DNA from: Deltaproteobacteria bacterium
GTDB lineage: Bacteria; SAR324; NAC60-12
Assembly: GCA_002716165.1 (NCBI GenBank)
Contig: PAZT01000018.1
Span: 3,736-14,664 of the forward strand
Length of the DNA stretch: 10,929 nt
Direction: 5' to 3'
The first letter of the stretch is position 1. Each line of letters opens with the position of its first letter. The notes below the pieces were generated by a model. It worked only from the letters and a program-made list of their open reading frames with translations, made no database searches and was not told the DNA's origin. This document shows positions 8,601 through 10,929 of this stretch, one piece after another. Both the position numbers and the translations under genes were made by a program.

Positions 8601-8880
8601 GATAATGCTCATCGTAGCATGCGCTCCACCACAAAGTGATTCAACTTCTGAAACTTATGATTATATGGGTTCATATGATAGAGTTCATTCAATTTGGACA
8701 TGGGATGACGAGAATAGCAAATGGCTTGCATATTCCCCTAAATCATCTATTGCTGATAAATTGGAAGAACTTGGCTACACTACATTCAGCACAGTAGAAA
8801 AAGGCCAGGGATATTGGGTAAGACTTAGTGCCAGTGGCATTCCTACCAGCCTGTCACATTCAGAACCACCCGCAATTTAA
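1..8880 (+). CDS. Giant repetitive surface/adhesin-like protein (5' partial)
   Basis: The reading frame is open from base 1 to a TAA at 8878-8880. The first visible ATG at 16 is probably internal, because codons before it are open and the repeat pattern is already under way; the true start lies upstream. At least 2,959 residues are visible. Order: class A repeats of about 170 residues (nt 1-2640, decayed to about 3900), class B repeats of about 118 residues (4006-5650), a C-x3-C junction (5809-5823), a Calx-beta-like module (5899-6222), a PKD-like module (6241-6516), a Ser/Thr-rich region (6541-7680), and two Trp-rich C-terminal domain copies, the second interrupted by a hydrophobic hairpin. 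The array is rich in Gly, Asn, Ser, Thr, Asp and alternating hydrophobics, as in parallel beta-helix or beta-solenoid surface proteins. Cys and Arg are rare. The role is inferred to be cell-surface adhesion or structure. The N-terminal export signal is not visible. No RTX nonapeptides, autotransporter barrel or LPXTG motif were seen. The exact family is not recognised. Confidence 0.93.
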   Translation, partial: SENAIMQNFLNSGLSRVEILESKTLSIENAFEIPQTKSMELIGDGGTLSLGDNMTVSGTLVFSSQGTLNGGSVLLNGGLIEVDQNVKIGSDMFHNADSFIEIEDGKSLNYTGEVFNIGSFSLKILGGGTFENTNYLTLNSSQSKLQLDGVIISKVEINTALTDGELKISEDSTIESISHIGTSRINLDANTILTFTNSFEIPESQTMEMVGTGIGRTVNLMDSINLEGTLKISSENYTLSNGTLKLNGGLLNILENSNLNTSIAHLASSSISVKPQKTLQYEGDSLEVGALTLTLSGGGTIDNTNNLILDNPASTLTMNGISQISGLSVTSPLTTGKLIVAVNTLIQTLDHTESSKIDISDNVSLTIQDLFEVPQNKSLELTGSENGTLTLGDKLTLTGMLEINAPDKLSSGTLELNGGTLSVNENSVIESALPHTEQSSIKVISGKTFRYTGDELNIGELELTLLGGGFIDNSNDFAMDNPNSVLTMKGIKISNVLFKEDLTNGQLTVDNDSVITNLTNSQSSRIDIGNGNLLIVENSFEIPANINMQFVGSGNGIMQIKDTLTLYGNVNFNAPNFILDNGTIALSGGTLESNEDTTVTSQIQNFNDSTVIVDTGKTLTYFGNALEIGANELMMMGGGNFYNTGSIILNHQDSVLKLDGISKVEHVTFDENLTDGSLNVDQNSTIQMISHTKSSKLDIADQTNLTLVNSFEIPLGQTMELSGVGGGTIDINDNITLSGVLKLNAENNIISGGKLIFNDGLIDLDQDTTIATKIVLSKNARMDLDSSKTLSVTQSFEVPSDLELEIKGTDGGSLSLSDTLKVGGTIKFSPPNVSSQIQYHSLIDGTLELASGGLLDIDYNTNIGSNIKISGDSNIDVASEMTLTYLGDVIDINSYQLSFLGKGTMLNSNAVLLSNSEGAIIFADDITVALVMVQADSSSGKGIQVKSAGAKVTNLNLGADLKLIFDSEQYVFNIENLIVSSAATLSTEGSRGLVFITELLQDNQDALLTLNNITAKVQEEIELSFKNQIAMTDSAIFEVVGGLTFNLTGTMDFKGHLTANINLMGGTMCVLDNSTIDGDISHLANSVIYIAPERILTYKGENKLEINNLELALQGGGYFSSLENNSISLNQNGGILKLADNATSISHLHIDQNVLTAVLQITQNQNSVCSGDENIHDSSTILVENLDHEGSSNLQLADNTLLNISNSISVPQQKSMTVSGEEGELLFGGTLTFENDSQLVLDSSNSQISGSFDFKESNLIDAQEDTKIKSSIGRWNNSEIQVTAGKILELKDNHWYTQGTLSKAGGSMNLENMVWNLSDDTTYTSDTEIEIKTLILNDHILALGSADSDVTVSDNMTFNNSNEHLSSGLADITLEAILNIEDGAISSTGGFVSLEKGGNQSGGELDVTSSFLKLGGDYFKSGGTLTSTENGTILELTDNLTLTSDTLLSLLGIALNDNTLTLGSKTTGLTIGGPINFDQADEQIFANSADLNLKGLLSVDNGGIISDNASLKFTGGINQTGGLLRLNNAQLELGGDIFKTGGILQTLDAETTILADMEITSNSEISVKSINLGDNTLELGSATSDLAVSGDFSLVEANVHLNTGDADFSVGGNVNLTEGKLESTEGTVRFTNTTVQSESFEFNLAESIFSLGGNYTKTGGSLDSSSATLSLNDNTTIASETAIEFDKLELNDFTLTLADSNTDLQISSAVIVDNPNEFIVTGDADITMLSTLNISAGGVTSTGGTLSFLGGGELTGTGTIDFTGSTWVTGSSLFKLGGTYVFYQTNLKLGKDTTLTSDQPLNIALLDLNGFILTLGSAESDLTVEESLIIDESTEGISTGEADLILKSSLIMSNGLLQSAGGSIKFASNQTSIFSADAVMMLDDTLITSDNNNEIAIIEIDGEPDLSMTDESTVSNITLTTSTDTIGSISTSGGVECLQNCIGFIETGAYGYNIHGVYRYVTSANWLLSEAEGERKTAKMEVKLLSRPSSDVQVVLSSSDLTEATLDQYSLTFTPANWNRSQEVTITGEDDSVVDGDVSVRIIGYTESDDTNYASTSANRLHAFKYTFTNINDDLQKGLSPIVQIGEDQKINEKTRVILDGSASYDPDPTGRIVSYKWNYVGQRTDITIERESESISYFSAPDISEVTILLFSLEVVDDDLIAAYGSTSVTVMPIVEINAVANVTGAIVPKYPEGSTLENVTSTDPEVAQAHKLVSGETELNIDMKTDGTGYSTVKTEDGTESKVNVPLGADFNMNDDASISILQTLSTGSQLSTNISSVGEVTVGVDSSGSGPNVKAPKGSEVVISDSGISEISQPATTDESTGISSQVTSLISPDGSAVIEITLSGGSGRTTSNVDEASATTTSSLSTDSGLSVSISTSNGVTANMAVTGGTLGASIATDGTSSTSYETLPVNSLPVLSTFSSSTNMDLQVKSGMVVSTISAATADDGVSRSITSTITNSNTSVQVQGSGISDSTLEAATGSTITVNSDREITSTFAPDESITSTVSMNNEGLMYPVLTTVSTNEKYVLPEVGAGGTVSQEADKITLTIPLNTSNNSRTQSRSRSTIRTSERTGVLSEYSVTGTWVGVDTSLGKPVFVQSTSSDASLLVSNEYDNITSVSLSQGTAQYRIGDDLPSSLSQTLNVNSTPASVALNGSRNLVALPAYSSIAPASFGSFFRDYKTVWVRRNGAWQFYTSGEESTIYIEKGYSELSSNIEAGEGFWIELNSPANPTNFEIADYGGYSALPQLSSMTSEWNLLGTSKEITVVEITQAGNFDKTKEDDSNTLGFIDNSGGNGPSSGLNFMGDDFIVSGNQIGQFNGFALVMAMLLLASASLMVRFKQTMLISISKSQKISSWQLMFFSAGMIMLIVACAPPQSDSTSETYDYMGSYDRVHSIWTWDDENSKWLAYSPKSSIADKLEELGYTTFSTVEKGQGYWVRLSASGIPTSLSHSEPPAI
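2641..3900 (+). repeat. Degenerate class A repeat region
   Basis: Class A landmarks persist but lose their spacing. A variant G-K-G-T element lies near 2701, a G-G-G element near 3340, and a motif reading N-S-I-S-V-P-Q-Q-K-S-M at 3616-3648 that aligns with N-x-F-E-I-P-Q-x-K-S-M of the first unit. Between about 2760 and 3120 the sequence departs from the repeat pattern (residues such as DDITVALVMVQADSSSGKG). This could be an inserted or strongly drifted segment. The region also holds two isolated cysteines (codons near 3205 and 3505). The limits are approximate. Confidence 0.6.
4006..5650 (+). repeat. Class B tandem protein repeat, five units of about 118 residues
   Basis: A motif of the form L-[NG]-[DG]-x-x-L-x-L-[GA]-[SD]-x-x-[ST]-[DG]-[LV]-x-[VI] begins at 4006, 4363, 4714, 5068 and 5422. 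Spacings are 357, 351, 354 and 354 bp (117-119 residues). Each unit continues with an acidic strand, a G-[DE]-A-D or S-A-D element, and a stretch ending in L-G-G-[DNT]-[YI]-x-K-[ST]-G-G in units 1-3, decayed in unit 4. The period and motifs differ from class A, so this is a separate expansion. The last unit fades after about 5650 into unique sequence. The strand-turn-strand pattern and regular length fit a beta-solenoid rod. Confidence 0.9.
5899..6222 (+). other. Calx-beta-like module within the giant protein
   Basis: Residues read L-S-E-A-E-G-E-R at the start, then a strand pair around VQVVLSSSDLTEATLD. Next comes S-L-T-F-T-P-A-N-W-N-R-S-Q-E-V-T-I-T-G, followed by E-D-D-S-V-V-D-G-D and a terminal N-I-N-D-D. 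This order (an S-x-G or E-G opening, an L-T-F-T-x-x-N-W-x-x-x-Q-x-V-x-V-x-G strand, D-D-x-x-x-D-G-D, and an N-x-N-D-D end) is typical of Calx-beta related repeats in large bacterial extracellular proteins. The acidic loops suggest calcium binding, which is inferred. Confidence 0.75.
6241..6516 (+). other. PKD-like immunoglobulin-fold module
   Basis: The segment has P-I-V-Q-I-G at the start, then R-V-I-L-D-G-S-A-S-Y-D-P-D, then G-R-I-V-S-Y-K-W-N-Y. It ends with a strand pair containing L-E-V-V-D-D-D and S-T-S-V-T-V. V-x-L-D-G-S-x-S-x-D-P-D and I-x-S-Y-x-W are the diagnostic core of PKD or K319-type domains, which act as spacers in surface and secreted proteins. It directly follows the Calx-beta-like module. 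Confidence 0.8.
6541..7680 (+). other. Ser/Thr-rich low-complexity beta-type stalk region
   Basis: About 380 residues are dominated by Ser, Thr, Gly, Val, Asn and Asp, with short alternating strands such as S-T-N-I-S-S-V-G-E-V-T-V-G-V-D. There are no cysteines and few aromatic residues. No catalytic motif was seen. It probably acts as an extended spacer between the PKD-like module and the C-terminal domains. It could be a glycosylation target, but nothing here shows that directly. Confidence 0.6.
7972..8193 (+). other. C-terminal Trp-rich domain, copy 1 (intact)
   Basis: Residues run N-L-V-A-L-P near the start, then F-x-x-Y-K-T-V-W-V-R-R-N-G-A-W-Q-F-Y, then a K-G-Y turn, and finish with G-E-G-F-W-I-E-L. 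The order 'N-L-[VL]-[AG]-[LT] ... V/I-W-x-W/R ... W-x-x-Y ... G-x-G-[FY]-W-[IV]' recurs in the second copy at the C terminus. Similar small beta domains occur at the ends of large surface proteins in some deltaproteobacteria. The function is unknown. Confidence 0.65.
8266..8844 (+). other. C-terminal Trp-rich domain, copy 2, split by a 119-residue insertion
   Basis: The N-terminal part of the domain (E-W-N-L-L-G-T-S-K-E-I-T-V-V-E-I, nt 8266-8313) corresponds to N-L-V-A-L-P in copy 1. The expected continuation (Y-D-R-V-H-S-I-W-T-W ... W-L-A-Y-S-P ... G-Q-G-Y-W-V) appears only from 8671 to 8844. Copy 1 needs only about ten residues between these two parts. Here about 119 residues (8314-8670) intervene, including two hydrophobic segments. 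Reading is in frame throughout. Confidence 0.6.
8464..8622 (+). other. Predicted membrane hairpin with basic loop and lipobox
   Basis: The first hydrophobic segment spans 8464-8517 (G-F-A-L-V-M-A-M-L-L-L-A-S-A-S-L-M-V). It is followed by a basic loop with R-F-K and then K-S-Q-K (8518-8562). The second segment, 8569-8619, ends in L-I-V-A directly before Cys (codon 8620-8622), a textbook lipobox (I-V-A-C). By the positive-inside rule the basic loop should be cytoplasmic, placing both flanks outside. An ATG at 8533 would make the second segment look like a lipoprotein signal peptide of a 115-residue product, but no Shine-Dalgarno-like sequence precedes it. Confidence 0.6.
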
Positions 8881-8912
8881 ACACCTAAAACAATACCGCC
8901 TCGGACTAATGG
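8881..8912 (+). other. Short intergenic gap between the two genes
   Basis: Thirty-two bases separate the giant gene's stop from the first in-frame start of the next gene. No hairpin with a T-tract and no convincing -35/-10 pair was seen. Together with the shared strand this favours a common transcript. Confidence 0.5.
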
Positions 8913-10929
8913 ATGGGGTGGAAAAATGGATCAGTGCTACCTCCTTTCCAGAAAAAAATCGTACTAATTCTCACATTTAGTGTGGTTATTCATGGATCAT
9001 TATTTGCTCAAAAAAAACCACCTCTCGTATTCACTGATAATGATGCTCGTGGTGGACTACTCACGGGAGACCTTATCTTTACCGTACCAAAAAAAAATCC
9101 ATCAAAAATCAAAGATTATGTTATTTATTGGGGGAACAATCCACATCAGCGACTTGGAATGTTTAGACCAATTACTAAACTGCCTTTAGCAGGGCCTGGC
9201 AGTAAAATCAGATTACAGTTCAATAAAACACGTGTTCCTCAAAGTGCAACTCATTTCTTACTATATGCACGTAGTGAATCTGGAAATGAAACAGAGATTT
9301 ATAGTCTAAGGTTGATTGACAAAGGTGTTCCAAAGAATAAAGCCCAAGACATAATTTTTGAACAAACTGGAAAAGAGGGAAACAGGGTACATGGAGAAAT
9401 TCGAATAACACGAGCATGGGATGAAAGAGACGTTACCCACTATGCAGTATACTGGGGAGAAGGACAGAATACTGTTCTACGAACTCAACCGGCTGTTATG
9501 GTAATTGAAAAACGTTCTTGGCTTGGCAGTCTGGGAGTACAATTTATGGCGCCATGGAGGGGCTCTGCTTTGACTGAAGAAATTGATATTCTTTTACCTC
9601 CAGAGGCAACTCATCTAATTGTCTTCACAAGAAATAATGAAGGACAAATGAGTGAGGGTAAGTTCGTTAAACTAAAAGGAATGCAGGAAGAGAAAAAAAC
9701 TGAAAATTTGAGATTGATCCTAGAAAAAAAAACCTCTGCAGTCGGATTCATAAATGGTAACTTGAGATTAATACGTACGAAGTTTGAAGAAGATTTTAGT
9801 CATTTTTTGTTTTTTTGGGGTAAGGGAGAGCAAACACGTCTGGGAGAACATCCACCATTCGCTCAAATTGAAGTAAAAAAATTTAAAGATGGTTTGACCG
9901 ATAAAGAAATACAGGTTTCAACAATCTCTCAAATGGATCAGGAAATTGACGTAAAAACTGAAGGTAAATCAAGGCCAGAATTAAGGTATAAATTCCCTGA
10001 AAACACAATTGTTCCAAAAGGAGCAACCCATATTCTGGTTTACACTCAAAAAAAATTCTGGTTTCAGGATGACGCTGAAAGAAGATTGAAAGGACCAATT
10101 GCAAATGTTTCTGTCATGGATCCGGCAGGATCAAAGAAAAAAGAAAAAGTTTTGGTTAATATTAAAGAAGGACTAAAAAATTTCTCCCTATCAAAATTTA
10201 AAAAGCAAGAAGAATCATCTGCAGAAGAAATTGATAATTTTGAAAGCATTATAAAGACTGAAGAGGAAAATGAAGACAAAACTAGGGAGGGATCACAATG
10301 GAGAATTTCAGAATATCGTGGCCTTGGACTGGGGATGTCGTTTACTGGTCTTAATGGTATAGTTACATTTTATGACTACAATCTTGACTATGATTTACAG
10401 TTACACTATTCGGTGGAGCTAACAGGTTCACAGGTAAATAGTGCATTCAAAGCATTACGCTTGACAGAAGAAAGTACTGAAATGCAGAGTATTGCTGCAA
10501 GTGGCTCAGGTAACACCTTGGAAATCAATAGATCATTATTTTCTGCGACCTTGAGATGGTTTGTTGATGAGTCTCTTTTATGGGGGATTTCAGATGGAAT
10601 TTTTTATGGTGCAGGTGTTGGCCTTGGATATGCAACATTAAAATATCAAGGTAAAGATACTGCGGCTGTAGCAACTATTTCAGGTGATTCTGAGACTTAT
10701 GATTCAATCGCAACTGAATATAATCATTCTACAATTGGATATGGACTTTTTGCAGTACTTGACGGTGGCTGGCAAGGGAAGGAGAATTACTACTTCCAAT
10801 TCTCTCTTCAGCCATCGTTTTATGTCGTTTACCAAGATGGCTATGAGGAAACTAGTATTCCAGAAAATCCAAACCAGCGTTCAGCAGTTACAGACCGATG
10901 GGATAAAGCAAAAGATTTGACACGAATAT
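8913..10929 (+). CDS. Secreted three-repeat protein with outer-membrane-barrel-like C-terminal region (3' partial)
   Basis: The frame opens after a TAA at 8907-8909 and stays open to the window end, giving 672 codons from ATG 8913. GTG 8934 is an alternative start. Both lead into a clear signal peptide: K-K, then I-V-L-I-L-T-F-S-V-V-I-H-G-S-L-F-A, with likely cleavage before Q-K-K at 9009. Three divergent beta-type repeats follow (9051-9320, 9378-9680, 9741-10121). Each has an [YF]-W-G motif (9126, 9450, 9813) and later an A-T-H motif (9246, 9606, 10023). A Lys/Glu-rich linker (10122-10298) joins them to a region of amphipathic strands with G-L-G-L-G-M and G-A-G-V-G-L-G-Y, typical of outer-membrane beta-barrels. 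The end is missing. The likely location is the outer membrane with the repeats in the periplasm or outside. No named family is recognised. Its place just behind a giant surface protein suggests a partner role, which is inference. Poly-A tracts of 7-9 bases are frequent in this gene. Confidence 0.88.
   Translation, partial: MGWKNGSVLPPFQKKIVLILTFSVVIHGSLFAQKKPPLVFTDNDARGGLLTGDLIFTVPKKNPSKIKDYVIYWGNNPHQRLGMFRPITKLPLAGPGSKIRLQFNKTRVPQSATHFLLYARSESGNETEIYSLRLIDKGVPKNKAQDIIFEQTGKEGNRVHGEIRITRAWDERDVTHYAVYWGEGQNTVLRTQPAVMVIEKRSWLGSLGVQFMAPWRGSALTEEIDILLPPEATHLIVFTRNNEGQMSEGKFVKLKGMQEEKKTENLRLILEKKTSAVGFINGNLRLIRTKFEEDFSHFLFFWGKGEQTRLGEHPPFAQIEVKKFKDGLTDKEIQVSTISQMDQEIDVKTEGKSRPELRYKFPENTIVPKGATHILVYTQKKFWFQDDAERRLKGPIANVSVMDPAGSKKKEKVLVNIKEGLKNFSLSKFKKQEESSAEEIDNFESIIKTEEENEDKTREGSQWRISEYRGLGLGMSFTGLNGIVTFYDYNLDYDLQLHYSVELTGSQVNSAFKALRLTEESTEMQSIAASGSGNTLEINRSLFSATLRWFVDESLLWGISDGIFYGAGVGLGYATLKYQGKDTAAVATISGDSETYDSIATEYNHSTIGYGLFAVLDGGWQGKENYYFQFSLQPSFYVVYQDGYEETSIPENPNQRSAVTDRWDKAKDLTRI
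8915..8921 (+). promoter_or_regulatory. Purine-rich GGGGTGG, possible ribosome binding site
   Basis: This is the only Shine-Dalgarno-like stretch near the start of the second gene. It sits 4 bases before an out-of-frame ATG at 8926 and 12 bases before the in-frame GTG at 8934. It lies inside the coding sequence if ATG 8913 is used, which has no good site upstream. It therefore argues against 8913 as the main start, but weakly, because the core departs from GGAGG. Confidence 0.25.
9051..10121 (+). repeat. Three divergent beta-type repeats with YWG and ATH motifs
   Basis: Unit 1 reads D-Y-V-I-Y-W-G and A-T-H-F-L-L-Y-A-R. Unit 2 reads H-Y-A-V-Y-W-G and A-T-H-L-I-V-F-T-R. Unit 3 reads H-F-L-F-F-W-G and A-T-H-I-L-V-Y-T-Q. 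The YWG spacings are 324 and 363 bp; the ATH spacings are 360 and 417 bp. Each unit begins with a G-x-[IL]-x-[IL]-like strand and an acidic stretch before the YWG strand, resembling a fibronectin-III-like sandwich. Units 2 and 3 have extra residues between the two motifs compared with unit 1. Confidence 0.8.
10122..10298 (+). other. Charged Lys/Glu-rich linker
   Basis: About 59 residues are dominated by Lys and then Glu/Asp, with K-K-K-E-K early and E-E-E-N-E-D-K late. The charge shifts from basic to acidic along the segment. It joins the three-repeat region to the barrel-like region and is probably flexible or helical. Confidence 0.6.
10299..10929 (+). other. Outer-membrane beta-barrel-like region (partial)
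   Basis: From W-R-I-S-E-Y-R-G-L-G-L-G-M onward the protein shows alternating polar and nonpolar residues with aromatic belts. Examples are F-Y-D-Y-N-L-D-Y-D-L-Q-L-H-Y, S-L-F-S-A-T-L-R-W-F, G-A-G-V-G-L-G-Y and Y-Y-F-Q-F-S-L-Q-P-S-F-Y. At least six to eight strands are visible before the window ends. This matches OmpW/OprF-size porin-like barrels in style, but no specific family can be assigned. Confidence 0.65.

Noticed and set aside
8980..9189. Plus-strand frame of 69 codons starting at ATG 8980
   Set aside because: It overlaps the signal peptide and first repeat of gene 2 in another frame. The gene 2 frame has a signal peptide and YWG/ATH motifs and continues to the window end.
10284..10354. 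AGGGAGG followed by ATG at 10298
   Set aside because: The spacing is good, but the frame stops after 18 codons and lies inside gene 2, where the same bases code for the linker and barrel start. It is likely chance.
1..10929. CRISPR arrays, tRNA genes, insertion sequences or prophage attachment sites
   Set aside because: No short direct repeats with spacers, cloverleaf-like segments, transposase motifs or terminal inverted repeats were seen. The repeats present are protein-level and in frame.

Overview
The window holds two large genes on the + strand and little else. Both run off the window. The first is the 3' part of a giant repetitive surface-type protein (nt 1-8880, at least 2,959 codons, open at the left edge). 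The second is the 5' part of a secreted three-repeat protein with an outer-membrane-barrel-like C-terminal region (nt 8913 to the right edge, 672 codons visible). There is no sign of tRNA or rRNA genes, insertion sequences, CRISPR arrays or integration sites.

Organism. The DNA is AT-rich (roughly 35-40% GC by eye) and uses the standard code. A signal peptide followed by a beta-barrel-like region, plus a lipobox, points to a diderm (Gram-negative) bacterium. The mix of PKD-like and Calx-beta-like modules with a C-terminal 'WNLLGT...GYWV' type domain recalls giant proteins of deltaproteobacterial or SAR324-like marine bacteria. That is a recollection of style, not a taxonomic assignment.

Layout of gene 1. 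From nt 1 to about 2640 it is a tandem array of about 170-residue repeats (class A), each made of two similar halves. A decayed version continues to about 3900. From about 4006 to 5650 there is a second, unrelated-looking and very regular array of five units of about 118 residues (class B). A short junction with a C-x3-C pair leads into a Calx-beta-like module (5899-6222) and a PKD-like module (6241-6516). Next come a long Ser/Thr-rich region, a short Arg-rich patch, and two copies of a Trp-rich small domain at the C terminus. The second copy is split by about 119 residues that carry two hydrophobic segments, a basic loop between them, and a perfect lipobox.

Gene 2 starts about 30 bp after gene 1 on the same strand, with no visible terminator between them, so co-transcription is likely. 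It has a clear signal peptide, three divergent beta-type repeats sharing a 'YWG' and an 'ATH' motif, a charged linker, and a barrel-like region cut by the window end. A working inference is that gene 1 is a cell-surface fibre or adhesin and gene 2 is an outer-membrane partner or a second surface component. The sequence alone does not prove this partnership.

The most unusual points are the split C-terminal domain with its membrane hairpin and lipobox, the two independent repeat arrays in one protein, and the start region of gene 2. There, an ATG behind a purine-rich stretch lies out of frame, upstream of an in-register A-AAA-AAA tract.
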